Below are positions 33,092 through 46,751 of a stretch of 64,000 nucleotides of DNA, in pieces. A program made the position numbers and the translations under genes. The stretch spans positions 127,147,723 to 127,211,722 of the forward strand of contig OZ023269.1 in the NCBI GenBank assembly GCA_964006375.1, written 5' to 3'. The notes beneath the pieces were generated by a model that saw only the letters and a program-made list of their open reading frames with translations, did no database searches and was not told where the DNA came from. The first letter of the stretch is position 1; every line of letters begins with the position of its first letter. The stretch comes from Tillus elongatus. Lineage: Eukaryota; Arthropoda; Insecta; Coleoptera; Cleridae.

Positions 33092-33223
33092 ATTTAAAAA
33101 AAAACGAGAAAAAAATCACGCTGTAGCAGATAACAAGCAAACAATGAAAATAAAAACACTGACTCTAGTGGACGCCCTAAGTTCAGCGGACCTTAACTAT
33201 GTCTGGTCAAGTTTATTCGTCAA

Positions 33224-34130
33224 TTGCGGGAAATATACGACAGCTATCAGCATACGGCTTTAGGAAACGATTGTAATTATACCCTTCTGAGGGTTACGTT
33301 TGGTCGCATTGAAACTCACGACCAAGAAAGAAGCGCAAAATCGTCAACTTCCGACAACTTCACGAAAATTGAACAAATCATGCGCCAAGAACGGAGGATC
33401 ACTCTTGATTATCTCTGCATTTTGGTTCCTGAGGTTTCTCGAAGCACTATTCGTAGAACTTTAATTGAAAGGTGTGGCAAGATCGGTCTCACGAATGCCC
33501 ACAGAAGACCACCAAAGGCAACGCGTTGATTCTTCCCGCAAATTTTTTCGCCACTATGCAGGCGAAAAACACAACTTTTTAGATTCGATTGCCATAGGTG
33601 AAACTTGGGCGTTCCACTTCACATCTTAGATAAAACAGCAATCGAGTGAGTGGTGCCATTCCTCTTCGCCTAAACCGCGAAAATTTAAACAAACCCAGTT
33701 TTGGGATCAAAAAAGGTTATTGTTTGTCGACTTCATGAGTCCTAGGACCACAATGGACGCTAAGTTGTGGTGTTGTGTAAAACTCAGACGGGTGATTCAG
33801 AACCGGAGAAGAAGAATGTTGACCAACGGCGTATGACTTCTCCACGTCAATACTCGCCCTCATGCGTCGTCCGTAAAACTCTCACTTTCCTGCATCTTTT
33901 ATTAGAATGGGACGTCATCACCCACCTAACCTATAATACGAACTTTGCATGACTTGTTTAATAAGTTAAAAGAACTGAAAGAGACTTCAGCGACAATGAC
34001 AAGGTGAAAAATGAGGTCAAACGCTTGTTTCCCCAATGACATGCCGGCGAAGCGGTATGACATGGCCATACAAAAACTGCCACAATGTTTACAAAAATAC
34101 ATAGACCGAAATACCGATCACGTAGAAGAA
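33224..34130 (+). pseudogene. Mariner transposase pseudogene
   Basis: The N-terminal part (33224-33529) contains IEQIMRQERRITLDYL and EVSRSTIRRTLIERCG, a second helix-turn-helix. Further on come NFLDSIAIGETWAFHFTS (normally GDETW; the first catalytic Asp is missing), SSPKPRKFKQTQF, LLHVNTRPHAS (HDNARPH with the second Asp changed to Asn) and DFSDNDKVKNEVKRLF. The final stretch reads YDMAIQKLPQCLQKYIDRN. Order and spacing match mariner transposases of about 340-350 residues. At least four stops or shifts are present and two catalytic Asp positions are lost, so it is inactive. It belongs to a different branch from the elements at 8.2 and 56.8 kb. Confidence 0.85.
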
Positions 34131-34204
34131 TAGAAGAATGTTCAAGCTTTAAAATGATGTATCAACTACTGAAAGTAAGCCTTTGTATATATTAAAAAAA
34201 CTCT

Positions 34205-35900
<1,696 letters not shown>

Positions 35901-35931
35901 ACTAAAAAATTGGGAACCTCACTTTTGGGTT

Positions 35932-35980
35932 CACTCGCGTAGTTTTACTGCAACTAAAACGATTTAGTTGCAGCCGAGTG
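35932..35980. other. Hairpin-forming inverted repeat
   Basis: CTGCAACTAAA (35948-35958) and TTTAGTTGCAG (35963-35973) are perfect 11-bp arms with a 4-base loop; outer CACTCG/CGAGTG arms extend the pairing. Confidence 0.65.
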
Positions 35981-36820
35981 TGTGTATGTTCGGTTATATT
36001 AAAACAATGTTTATTTTGTGACATATCGGTCATACTTACTAAAATGCCTCTATTTTCTAAAGTGAATGATTTTAAAACTAATTAACAGTAAAAGAGTTTC
36101 ATTTTCACGTCTGTATATACTTTACGATGAACATCTAATCATGAGAAATCGATTTTTTGGCAGGATTAATGTTAATTTTGCTAATCAAAGTGCTTGAACT
36201 TCTAAACGAGAACCTAATTAAGTTTTAGTGCGTCATAAAAAGGGAGCCAATAGTTGCAGAAAAGCGGGAGAGACACTACGAAAATAAATTAGATGCCATT
36301 AATTGTATATAGATCTAGGGGCACCCTAGTGTCCACTAAAGTGACCTGTCATTATCAGATAGTTATTGAGCCTTTCCAGAACAGATAAGTGAAATCAATC
36401 GTTCTGAAAAAGCTATTCTCTCACAAACACACGATTTCGTGTTTAAAGTTAGCTACTTTCTTAAATTAATTCCAATAGCTGTGATTTGATTTCCTATTTA
36501 ATGGTGTCAAATGTGTTTAAATGTGTCTTTTAATGTAAGCGAAATTAAATCTAGGAGATTTAACCTCGTATTAGATGAGAAAAGAGAAGCGATTTACAGC
36601 AAACATCTAAAAGATGACCATATATAGGTGGTTCAAAAGTAACGGTACACAGAGTAGCAATATATTATTTCCTACAAAATATTACGATTAAGCCAAAAGT
36701 CCAAAAGTTAAAATTAAAAGAGATACAGGGTGCAAAAGTAAGAAATTGGATTTAGATTTTCCTTGAGTTTTTCATAGTAATAAAAAATAATTCATTCTCA
36801 ATTTTGCTGTCGCAGATATA
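35981..36820. other. No gene; two DNA-transposon end fragments
   Basis: GGTGGTTCAAAAGTAACGG (about 36629) and ATACAGGGTGCAAAAGTAAG (about 36723) look like truncated mariner-type termini. Nothing else was recognised. Confidence 0.4.
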
Positions 36821-36917
36821 GGGGGCGCTGCCTGTGGTAGGTACCCACGAAGTTTTAAAAATAAAGGACTTTTATACGACTTTCCAACCCCTATATCACC
36901 CCCTTAGAGGTGGCATT

Positions 36918-37336
36918 TCGGGATAAAAAGTACCATATCTGTTACTTCAGGTCATGGTCTGTCTGTTTGACGAGTTTTATCAAAATACGTTCACCGTTTA
37001 ATGAGTTATTGAGTAACAAACATACAAACATCTATACAAACTTTGAACCCTTATTTTACACTCTTGATGGTTCACTTCCTGAAAATGCTGACACATGTAT
37101 TTTATTATTTAGAACTATTAACCTTCATACCGATTTCCCGGAATTCCACCCCTAAGGGGTGAAATGGGGGTTGGAATTTCACCCATTTGGGGATGGAATT
37201 TCTGGATAGAAAGTACCCTATGTGTTAACTCAGATTATGGCCAGCTGTTTGCCAAGTTTTATCCAAATCCGCTCAGCCGTTTATGCGTGATAGAGTAACA
37301 AACATTCAAACTTTCACATTTGTGATATTTTATTAT
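36918..37336 (+). repeat. Two direct copies of a dispersed repeat
   Basis: AAAAGTACCATATCTGTTAC...GTTATTGAGTAACAAACAT (36928-37023) and AAAGTACCCTATGTGTTAAC...GATAGAGTAACAAACAT (37208-37306) are diverged copies about 280 bp apart. The text resembles a repeat common in insect genomes; I am not sure which element class it belongs to. Confidence 0.65.
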
Positions 37337-37338
37337 AA

Positions 37339-37680
37339 GAGCCTCGGTGATCCAGTGATGAGAACCTGTGTCTCTGGATCCAAGGGTACTGGGTTCGATT
37401 CCCAGGATTTCCCTTTTACTTTTTCAGTACATATTGTAAAATTAACATACACCGAGGTTCTCGCATTGTGTTTGGACAAGTTGAATGTCTTCACGTCCGG
37501 GTGTGGGGGTTTGGTGGTGTAAAGCCTTCAGTCATGTACCATGCGGCACGTTAAAGGTACCTACCCTCCATACAGAGAGGCAGGGATTCGGAAAATTTTC
37601 CAGAATATTGAGGTAAAACTGCTCTGGCGTCGGTAATTGGCCATAGTCGCGTAAATAGATCGACGTTAAGGGAAGGAACA
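37339..37680 (+). mobile_element. tRNA-derived SINE, family 1, copy 3
   Basis: Head GAGCCTCGGTGATCCAGTGA with box B GGTTCGATTCCC. The body and the terminal CATAGTCGCGTAAATAGATC match the other copies. Confidence 0.88.
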
Positions 37681-38945
37681 AGTAACTTTTAACTGGACAA
37701 ACTTACTATCCTAATTATTGACTGAATAAATATATTGTAGTGCAAAAGTATAGAGAGGTGATGCATTTTACAATGTAGAAGAATACTGGTCATCGTAATG
37801 ATGTTAAATACAGAATACAGTACACAACATATTACAATCTCTGAGAATGTCTGTACCCAACTGGTCGGTCGAGTTGAAAATTGTTCTAAAAGAAAAAGAA
37901 ATTAAGGAATTCACTCTTCAACTCTTCTTGCAATACATCGTTATGTTTTCATTTCATTGAATCCTCCGTGATGATTCAAACCGGTCCAAACGCCAACTGT
38001 TAGACCTTGCCGTGTTGCCATGTTTCGCGTAATGTGATGATACCATTCAAAAGATAGCTCGAGTTTCGTGGTACTTAGTTGCCATAACGAAAGCACTATA
38101 TAACGAGATATCAGGGTTGGGGTACCTATTTGCAAAACGTAAAAGATACAGCGAAATGAACACTTATCTAATTAGGTTTTAGTGAATACAAATAAATAAA
38201 ATTAACTTAAAAAAATCAGCAAGTAGATAACCATGTATAAACAAAGGATTATTAAATAAATTAAGACTGTAAAAAATTGCTACAACGCAAAAAACATAAA
38301 TTTAAGTAAATGTAGCAATAGTGCAGACGTACAGACAGAAAATATCAATTTACACACCATAAAATGTCCGGACGCAGCAAGTGCGTTATGAGCGAATGAA
38401 TTTTCATTAAAATATTTCAAATTTTAAAAAGTTAATGATCTTGAAACTTTAACTTTTGTGCAGGTGAGTAAACGATTGAATAAAGTTTATCGCTTAAGGG
38501 TAATTTTTTTAAATAAAATGTATATATTAGATTAATTACTATTGAGTGTGCCCATTTAAAAATTATTTGTGACTGTACAGCGTGTTCCAAAAAAGTAGGG
38601 CAATACAAAGCTCTTATTTTTTATGCAACACCTGCGTATTATTCGATTTTCGATTTATGCGTGTAATTCTGAAACTTTATCATAGGTTTCATATTTGTAA
38701 AATTTATAGTTTTTTTAACTAATTATAATGTTCAAACCTTGCAAACTTGAAATTCAAAACGATTTAGAGAGGTTCAACGACACCAAAAATTTACATATTG
38801 CGTTTGGCCGAAATATCTGTATTCTTTTATTATCTATCGGACATGTTTATGTGGGTATTTATATTTATTAAAGTAAAGGAGACTACCTATAGGCGGCGAA
38901 GCGAGATTCATACCGTTCTTATTGTTCTTATTATTACTATATTTA

Positions 38946-38947
<2 letters not shown>
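37681..38947. other. No gene; one MITE-like end
   Basis: A single MITE-like end is at 38371-38430 (GGACGCAGCAAGTGCGTTAT). A mariner-type terminus-like TACAGCGTGTTCCAAAAAAG is at about 38576. The 64-codon minus frame at 37941-38135 has no motif. Confidence 0.4.

Positions 38948-39008
<61 letters not shown>
38948..39008. repeat. (TA)n microsatellite abutting a PLE coding end
   Basis: About 30 TA units lie where the minus-strand PLE frame reads ...FESIYIYI, so the array extends directly from the coding sequence. Confidence 0.95.
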
Positions 39009-39009
<1 letters not shown>

Positions 39010-39600
39010 TTTCGAAGGTGTTTAGCTGTCCTGGTTGTCTAACATTTTTTATTTTTATATTCTCCTGATTAAGGTGGTTATTATTAACCCAAATATGTCT
39101 GGCGACGGAAGATCTATCTATAGTAACGTATCTTAATTGTGCCAAATGTTCTTTAAATGTAATTCCAATAGATCGTTTTGTTTCTTCGACGTATTTAAGA
39201 TCACAATTTTTACAATGTTTCATAAATTCCCGACATTTTGGCCGTATTATCCTTGCCTTTTGGGTTACCTAACAAGTTATTTAAAGTATTTTTTGCCGAA
39301 AATGTTAGTTACAAATTGGCTTTCTTGAAAATTCTATCTAGAGCCTTCATTATTCGAGGTTCAAATGGTAAGCAAACACAGTTTTTTCTGCTTTCTCTCT
39401 TCTAAAAGTCATTGATTCCGCTAACATTTTCTTTATTTTCTGTTTGTTAATTAATATCGTTAGTGGCCGACTACCTGCAGAAGAATATACAGTTGTGGAT
39501 GTAAGATATTTAGAATTATTTATCCTCTGATAACCCTAATTTGGTTAATGAAACGATATTCAATGTGTTGTGGTGATTTGGGTTCTCCAAGTGTACTTAT
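39009..39600 (-). pseudogene. Penelope-like element GIY-YIG endonuclease remnant
   Basis: A minus-strand frame (38834-39223) contains CKNCDLKYVEETKRSIGITF, then EHLAQLRYV and DRSSVARHIW, then VRQPGQLNTFESIYI. This is the GIY-YIG nuclease of a PLE, with the core Gly changed to Glu (YVE for YIG/YVG). Upstream (39230-39400), in other frames, the linker region is visible as RIMKALDRIFKKANL and NTLNNLLGNPKGKDNTAKMS, the conserved stretch between RT and nuclease. Stops and at least one frameshift separate the two parts. The RT itself is missing. The nuclease frame runs out into the (TA)n array at 38948. Confidence 0.85.
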
Positions 39601-40030
39601 TAGTGCTCATCACAGGTTCCAATATTTGCTTAGTGAATATCACTTCTTTCAAATGGAACTCCATGTATATTTTTATGTTATGTTAAAGATAATCAAAAAC
39701 CCCACAACTTTTCTGAGTTATGTCGTATGTTATTGTTTTTGAGTTATTTTGATTTTTCTGTTTTATTCAATGTCTTAATGATACTTCTTGTTTTATTCGT
39801 TGTTTTATTCGTAGTGACTATGAAAAAAATTGTCCACATCAAAAATTTTGGAGAACCCAGTTCACCACAACACATTTTTATGACGATCCTTTCACAAACA
39901 AGGTTAGCGTCATCATAGGAGTCTAAGAATATTTCATCCTCTGATTACGCTAACTTGGTTAGTGGAACGACCGTTAGGTCTCCAAAAGTGTGCTTATCAG
40001 TGCCCATCATAGGTATACTTAGGCAGTACT
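39500..40030. repeat. Diverged repeats flanking the PLE remnant
   Basis: TATTTATCCTCTGATAACCC...GTGTACTTATTAGTGCTCATCA (about 39519-39613) recurs as TATTTCATCCTCTGATTACG...GTGTGCTTATCAGTGCCCAT (about 39928-40007). An inverted piece (TTGGAGAACCCAGTTCACCA) lies between them at about 39848. Confidence 0.5.
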
Positions 40031-40299
40031 CATGCTTAAAATTTTATATTAACTCTTAGACATTTGTAAGCAAAGTAAATATTTAGACATTCGTAAGCCA
40101 AGTAAATATTAGTAATTGCTTATAACAACGACATATTTATATGCATTCAGTGGATTCTATTTAACACATATTTAAGGTTTTTCCATATTTATTTACTTTT
40201 TTTTTGACACCAACACAAATACCACTTATTTCCAAAATTTTATAAATTTTATTTGATGGGTCATTTCAAACCCCAATAATAAAGGTGGTGTACAATGAG

Positions 40300-40560
40300 A
40301 AGGTAATCAAGTACAGAAACCTCGAGATGCAAGTGTATAGACAATGGAAGACAAATAGTGCTCGAGTGATTCTGATAGTCATGTCAACATTAAAAATCTG
40401 AACGTTATACAACACTTCTGCAACATATACAAGAAACAACAAGGGTCCTAGAACCGAACGCTATGACATACCGCTCAGCACACTACGTGAGTGTGAAGGC
40501 GGTGACTTGGCCTGATCTGAAATTGAGACAATCTGTACGTAGAATTTTTTTGGTTTCACT
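40300..40560 (-). pseudogene. Non-LTR RT motif fragment
   Basis: On the minus strand VLSGMS, a stop, then RSVLGPLLFLVYVAEVLYN resembles RT motif B (GVPQGSVLGPLLFLVYVND). The preceding FYVQIVSISDQAKSPPS suits the strand before it. It has a stop codon and no YADD. It is a CR1-like scrap lying antisense, directly upstream of LINE copy D. Confidence 0.65.
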
Positions 40561-40664
40561 GTACTCGATAATTTTTACGCTTCAAATGTAAACTAGATAA
40601 GAGATAGGTGTAATTGCTACCACGCCACGGTTTTAGTAAAATTGTTTAGCTTATAAGAATCTTC

Positions 40665-41930
40665 AGATTCCGTCAGCGCAGATCAACTGCCAACCTCCTT
40701 TCCTTTGTCACCCATTCTTGGAACAAGTCTATGGAACTACACGGTGAATCCCAGATTGTCGCTCTAGACATATCCAAAGCATTCGACCCGGTCTGGCACG
40801 CAGCGCTGCTTAATAAACTTCCGGCCTATGGCCTACCACCAAAACTCTGTACGTGGACAGCAAATTTCCTCTCCAACCGGAGCATTTCTGTTGTCGTAGA
40901 TGGCCATTCCTCTAAACTGTATCCAATTAATGCAGGAGTTCCTCAAGGTTCAGCTTTAGCCTCTACTTTGTCTCTTCTCCACATCAAAGACCTTCTCTCT
41001 AGCACATCCAACCCAGTTCACAGTTACGCGGACGACAGCACCCTCCACTCAAATATACAATATTCTAAGCCTGTCTCTTTAGCCCAATTAGATGAGGATC
41101 ACAGACTCATGGAGGGTTCTGTCTCCGTGGATCTCCTAAAAATATTAGACTGCGGAAGTAGAAATGTACAATTCAACCCCACCAAATCACAGTCTTGCTT
41201 TCTTTCGCATAAGAGATACACCAGCCCTAGACCTATCACAATAAACAGCAAAGTTATTCAAAGTAATGAGTCCTTTTCACTTGTTGGCATTTCTGTGGAT
41301 CGAAATCTCAATTGGCACCAACATGTCACATCAATTACAGAAGCGGCTGCTAAGAAATTAGGTTTCCTCTTCCGGGCTCGCAAATACTTTTCACCAGCTA
41401 ATCTCTATACCTGATATACTTCACAAGTAAGACCAAACCTCGAATACTGCTCCCACATCTGGGGTGCTGCTGCCGCTTCTACACTCGCTATCCCGAAATC
41501 CATTCAGAAGAGAGCCATACGTCTCATCGGTGACCATACCCTCACCCAAAGGCTGCCATCCCTTGCCCACCGACGTGCCGTTGGTGACGTCTCTCTCTTT
41601 TATAGATATCTGCACGGGCACTGCTCAGAGGAGCTTTCTTCCATAGTTCCTCCACCTGCTGCCAACAGATCTACCAGGGGAACAGAGCGAATGCACCCTT
41701 TTACTGTCCAGGTCACCAGACATAGAACATCTTGTTATGCCCGCTCTTTTATCCCGAGGACTTCCAAGTTGTGGAATTCTTTGCCGGCACATGTTTTTCG
41801 TTCTCCCCCAAACCTCCAACCCTTCAAGTCCAGAATTAACAAGTTGCCTCTTTCCTCCTTGTCGACACCCACGGTATGATAGTATTTAGGCTGTAAGCCC
41901 TCGTGGTGTGTTGTTGAAATAATAATAAGG
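40665..41930 (+). pseudogene. LINE RT remnant with 3' tail, copy D (longest)
   Basis: The longest member of the LINE family. It starts in the RT fingers (RRSTANLLSFVTHSW). The 227-codon frame 40731-41414 covers IVALDISKAFDPVWHAALLN (motif A), INAGVPQGSALASTLSLLHI (motif B), HSYADDSTLHSN (catalytic YADD intact) and LVGISVDRNLNWHQH, up to SPANLYT. A stop (TGA at 41412) then interrupts. Later frames carry RPNLEYCSHIWG, HCSEEL and the terminal LPLSSLSTPTV. The family 3' end (TAGGCTGTAAGCCCTCGTGG) is followed by a GAAATAATAATAA tail ending near 41930. The N-terminal endonuclease is absent. It is dead because of the truncation, the stop and small deletions. Confidence 0.92.
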
Positions 41931-43799
41931 GAAAGTTTAAGGTACTAGTTCTTGGAGAAGCATCTTATAGGGCATGCAGAAACCAGTGACCCTTGCAAGC
42001 GTCCACATTGTGTGGAGATATCAGGAAAAAAATAATGTCTTCATTCAGGGCCCGACAACTGCAAAGGGCCCCATCTGAGCTCAATCCTTTGGTAGCTGAG
42101 ATTACTGGGATGGGTGAATGTTTCCCTTCGAGGGAGTGCGAAAGCCCTTTAGACTAGTCGATGGTGATAATAGTATTAATAATGATGCGTATAAGTTGTG
42201 TGTGAATCATCTCAACTAGATTAAAACTACAAAATCAGTATCTATAGTCTCTAGACATTTGTAATTTGTTGGCTTTATGCCACATTTTTACTTTCTTTAT
42301 TCTGTTAAATACAATATCCGTTTCTAACAATTATTTCTTTATTTAGTTCATTTGAATATTCAAATACCCACATATTAAAAGATAAATATGGGATGTGAAT
42401 AATGTTAGTAATTACGTAAAAAAAGTAAAAACCGAACATTTCTATTTTGTTATCTAGAAACTCATTACTGCTGTTTTATATTCATTCTGAATAAAGCCTA
42501 ATTAAGCTGCCTGTCCATTAATGATACCACTTTTATCTTCCTTTTTATGTATTGCCAGCTCTGTCGGGTTGAGTTTCAGGGTATCTACCTGCTAGTGACT
42601 ACCATTTAACCCTCTAAAAACATGCCGATATACAAAACGTTCTCACAGTTTTGTTGGTTTAGAATACCTACTTTGCTCACCATTAAAATATACTTAATTA
42701 TTAGATTATTGACAAGAAAGTATCGCCGCAGCAGTCTTATCCTAACGAATTTTCAATAAAATATTTCAAATCTCGAAAAATAAAATAATAAGCTTGGGAA
42801 ATAAAAACTTGTTTTGGAAAACTTTTTTTCCGAAAAACGTGTTCCGTTGGGTTGACTAACGAACTCATCCAAGGCACTAGCGAAACGAAGATTATAAATG
42901 TGGTAGAGACACCTGCTTTTGTAAATAGCTTAGATAAATTTGTTAGCCAACTCGATCAAACCAGCTTTGAAAAAATATCCTTCTGGATTTTTGTTACATC
43001 TCCGAAAATAACATCAATAAAATTTGCACACAAAATTGTAAGTTTATAACTTAGAGATACTTGTGTTATAAGCATTTATTGTTTGTACTTCAGGACCCCA
43101 AAGGAGAGCACACGATTAAGTCTATTTAACATCACCGACCAAAAAAAATCTCGAAAATTCACTTAAAAAAAAAGGTTATACAAAATTAGCTGAAAAAGTT
43201 TTTCCCTCAAAAATTTGCTTAACCACTTTTTGACGAAAATCCGAAGAAATTTTTTTAAAGATAGAAGCCAATAAAAACCACCAAAAAAACACACCAAAAA
43301 AGTCATTTAAAATATTTGTTTTGACGAAAACCCGTACAAAAATACAGTTACTAAAAATCAGTAAAGAAAATACGAAAATTCGCCTTAAAAATGTTTTCTA
43401 CGAAAATTTGAAATAATACAATTTACAAAATCACAAATCAGCTACTAATTTCATTATTTGAACGCAATAAAGAAATCTACCTAATTATTTTGTAAATGGA
43501 GCTGACAGATTACGTCTAACTAAGAATTATTACATTTTAATTTACTTAGGAATATTGAAACCAGCAAAAATTGTCTGTTATATCTTAAATTTAACCAGAA
43601 CATATTTGTATATTCAGTAGTTGATTGACACGTAATATTGAATACAGAAATCAGCTTGAAATTACATGAAACATTGGCCAAACGAACACCTGAGCCTGTT
43701 CATAATGAAGAAGTTGTTTAATGTTACTACGAGGCCTATTCTGTTAGTACGTATTGAGAAAACCCTCGCACTCTAAAGCGATAAAGCTCCCTTTACCCG
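41931..43799. other. No gene; fragments of the modular family
   Basis: A MITE-like end is at 42725-42775 (CGCCGCAGCAGTC...CGAATTTTCAATAAAA). Left-module fragments appear in both orientations at 42840-43050. From 43140 to 43400 there are many loose copies of CGAAAATTCGCTAAAAA-like text. No coding motif. Confidence 0.45.
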
Positions 43800-43935
43800 G
43801 CATTTTTAGCGAATTTTTATTTTTAAAAATTCGCTAATAGTGAGGTAACGATGGTGAGACTGCAAAAACTTTTTCAAATGAGCGCGAATTTGGACACCTA
43901 GAATCCGAAACCGAAGTCCGTTTGAACTTTTATGT

Positions 43936-44028
<93 letters not shown>

Positions 44029-44322
44029 TATGAACCGATTTTGATAAAACTCGGCAAGAATCTTTCTTTTATTAATGGCTTGGATAAGTTCGTTAGTCAG
44101 CCCTAAAAATAATAAAAAGAATTTCGAAAAAAAAAACTGTATCTCAAAAAACAACAAAATTATTTTTATATATATTATTATTTGGTTGGTATGTTGCCCT
44201 CGTAAATACCTCACTACACACCAAAACTCAACTTTCTAGGTTTATAGAAAATTGAATTATGCAAATTTGAAGCATATAATGAAAATTCGCTACCATAACG
44301 CATTTGCTGCGTCCCGAAATTT
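43800..44322 (-). mobile_element. Non-coding modular element, partial copy, inverted
   Basis: In minus orientation, the MITE-like right end (44272-44322) and left module (44026-44110) are followed by (TA)n and the right module (43860-43938). The hairpin TTAGCGAATTTTTA/TAAAAATTCGCTAA (43807-43838) closes the copy. Confidence 0.65.
43939..44025. repeat. (TA)n microsatellite
   Basis: About 43 TA units between the two modules of the inverted modular element. Confidence 0.96.
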
Positions 44323-44487
44323 TTTTCAATTCGTTGTGGCTGACACACTTCATCAATTTCTTTGGCCTGCTGCTTCCCTTTTTCCAAGAATGTGCCCACA
44401 AATTGGTGTTGACAGAAAGTCATCACTTTCTGTGATTTTTTATTTCTTTACGTAAACTGCACTTTCGAACCTTCCTGGTTCACATTA

Positions 44488-44695
44488 GCACCCTACTTAC
44501 TCTGATCGTTCCTTAGGGTTCTATGTCTAAAGTTGTACGTGACGCCTGCGTGTTCAGCTTCTATTGGTCGGTTTACAACACGGAAAACACAGCCAATCAA
44601 ACAACTGTAAACCGATCAATAGAAGCTGAACACACAGACGTCACGTACAATTTTAGACATAGAACACACAGGAAGGATCAGAGTCAGCAGTGTGC
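44488..44695. mobile_element. Short foldback element, ~90-bp arms
   Basis: Arm 44488-44577 (CTATGTCTAAAGTTGTACGT, TTCAGCTTCTATTGGTCGGT) is the inverted copy of 44606-44695, with a 28-bp spacer. It encodes no protein; the frame 44523-44732 is incidental. It does not resemble the foldback at 12832-13753. Confidence 0.85.
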
Positions 44696-46751
44696 TGCTG
44701 ATCCTCTCTTTATATTATTCTGTTTGGATTAACCAAGATTAACTTTCATATCTTACCCGCCACTGCTTATATTTTGAAAAATGTTACCTGTACTTAACTC
44801 CTTTGGAAGACACCGATTCTATGAGGTTGTTGGTTCCCTTTTAGTCTTTAATCTCTTTTAAATCGGAAATGAAGTATCCTGAGTACATGTATGGTTATAT
44901 TTACCCTAAGTACTACCAGGCAATCGGTTAAAAATACTAACTTTGTTGGTTTCTTTCATCACTTAATTGCTTTTAGAGGTATTTATGAGTATGATACAAG
45001 TATTCTTTGAGAATCGATGACTGGGAATTCCCTACAAAATATTGTCATTGCGTCGACTTGCTGGTGAAGAAAACGATATATAAGCCTACCTCTCGCCGAA
45101 CATTCGACAGTTTTTTTAGTTCAGTTCTTTAAAACTTAAATTCATTGCAACAGTTTAATCCAGTTCTTTCTAAAAGTATGACGCAGTTCATTCTTATAGT
45201 CGTTTCTAACAGTTCGGTCAATTTAATGAATATTTCATTCCAGTACTGTTCACTGCAGTCCAGGGTAGTATTATTTTAGATTCTAATTTCTACAGTGCTT
45301 TCGTGAAACCGGACGTTTCAAATCATGTATTCTGTGTTTAATAAAGAACATTTCTTTTTTAATTACCACGCAAATTAATAATCTATTTCGTAATGAGGCT
45401 AACAACGAACAAGAAAAGTGCAACTCCTAAATAAACAAAAATTTATGTAATATTCCCAACTGTTTTTGTGTAATATGTACCAGTGTAAGCAATGTAGAAC
45501 TATATCAAGCGGTATAGTTCTGGAACTCCTTGAAACCCAGCGCAAGTAAATGGTCCCTCCAAAAATCCTAATTGTTTGTTAATCAACAATAATTAACAAG
45601 CAAGACCAGGTGCATTCTGTTTACACACAGTGAGGAAAAACATGCGCTTGCTCCCCCAGATCTACCCCGGCTATTAGAAAGGAGCAAGATGCAAGTAGGA
45701 CAATAATATGACCTGACCTGACCTCAGTTGGTGTCGTTGTAAGACAAAGAATAAGAATGTTTCAAAGAGTTTAGAATTGTCTTAATCACGACTTAAATGT
45801 GTATGTCTTAGAGGGTATTATGTTGAATAAATAAAATTTTGCTTTCCATTAGAGGCTGAGTACTTTTTGATGTATCCCTATACCTAAAATAATCATTTCC
45901 CCACCGTAAGACTTTGTACACTTACAGTTTATAAGCTGATTGCATTTTAGTACGTTCACCGTTTTTTGAAATAGTAATAATTTTTACAAAAATAATAAGT
46001 AGCTATTTTAACAGGAGCTTAGAAAATGATCTAAAATTAGTTTTTTATCACTGAAAAGGTCTATTGAACTGGAGAGAAATGTCAATGAATATACCTAGAA
46101 AAATGTACTGAAAAATTGAGTCGTTTTTTTTTAAATCTCTCAATTATTAAAATGGTCCTTCTATCAAGTGACTCAATATTTCACCAACATTGTTCAAATA
46201 TTAAAGCTGATTTACATATATTGGTGTACTTTAGTAAATGTAGCGGTTCTATTGCTTCCTGTTTGATGTATTTAATAGTCCACGTTCCACCACAGATTTA
46301 CAAAATGTTCTGTGGTATCCACTGAATAACTCTTAATGTTTGAAATTCTGTTTTGCCAGCAAATGTATGGTAATTTTGAAAACTATGGACGTATGTCGAG
46401 TATGTACAAAAGGCTACATTTGGAATTCAATAGGATTTTAGATCAACATCCAAACAGATAAAATTAAACTTCATACAAATTTGCGAAAGCATTTAAGTGA
46501 TGTTCAGTTTACAAGTTAATGAAAAATATATTTAAATTTGTATTTTTTACATCCAGTAAGTGATAGTTAACGTAGTTGTTTTTTTTTTTTTAATCAAAAT
46601 AAATCGATTAATAACATTTGAGTAGAGGAATTTACTTTCTCTGATAAAACCTTGGCAAAAAATTACTTTTCGTAAGTGCGTTTTCTTTTACATAGTAATA
46701 ACCGATACAATTGGTGTATAATTTCTGAATTGTAGTAATAATAAAAAGTCT
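44696..46751. other. No recognised gene; possible LTR-like segment
   Basis: At 45070-45360 a TATATAAG is followed by ~270 bp ending with AATAAAGAAC, an arrangement seen in solo LTRs or promoters; ends and target duplications were not found. At 45708-45725 GACCTGACCTGACCT is a short tandem. Confidence 0.35.

Noticed and set aside
45070..45360. Solo LTR
   Set aside because: TATA and AATAAA are present, but no TG...CA ends, target duplication or second copy were seen.
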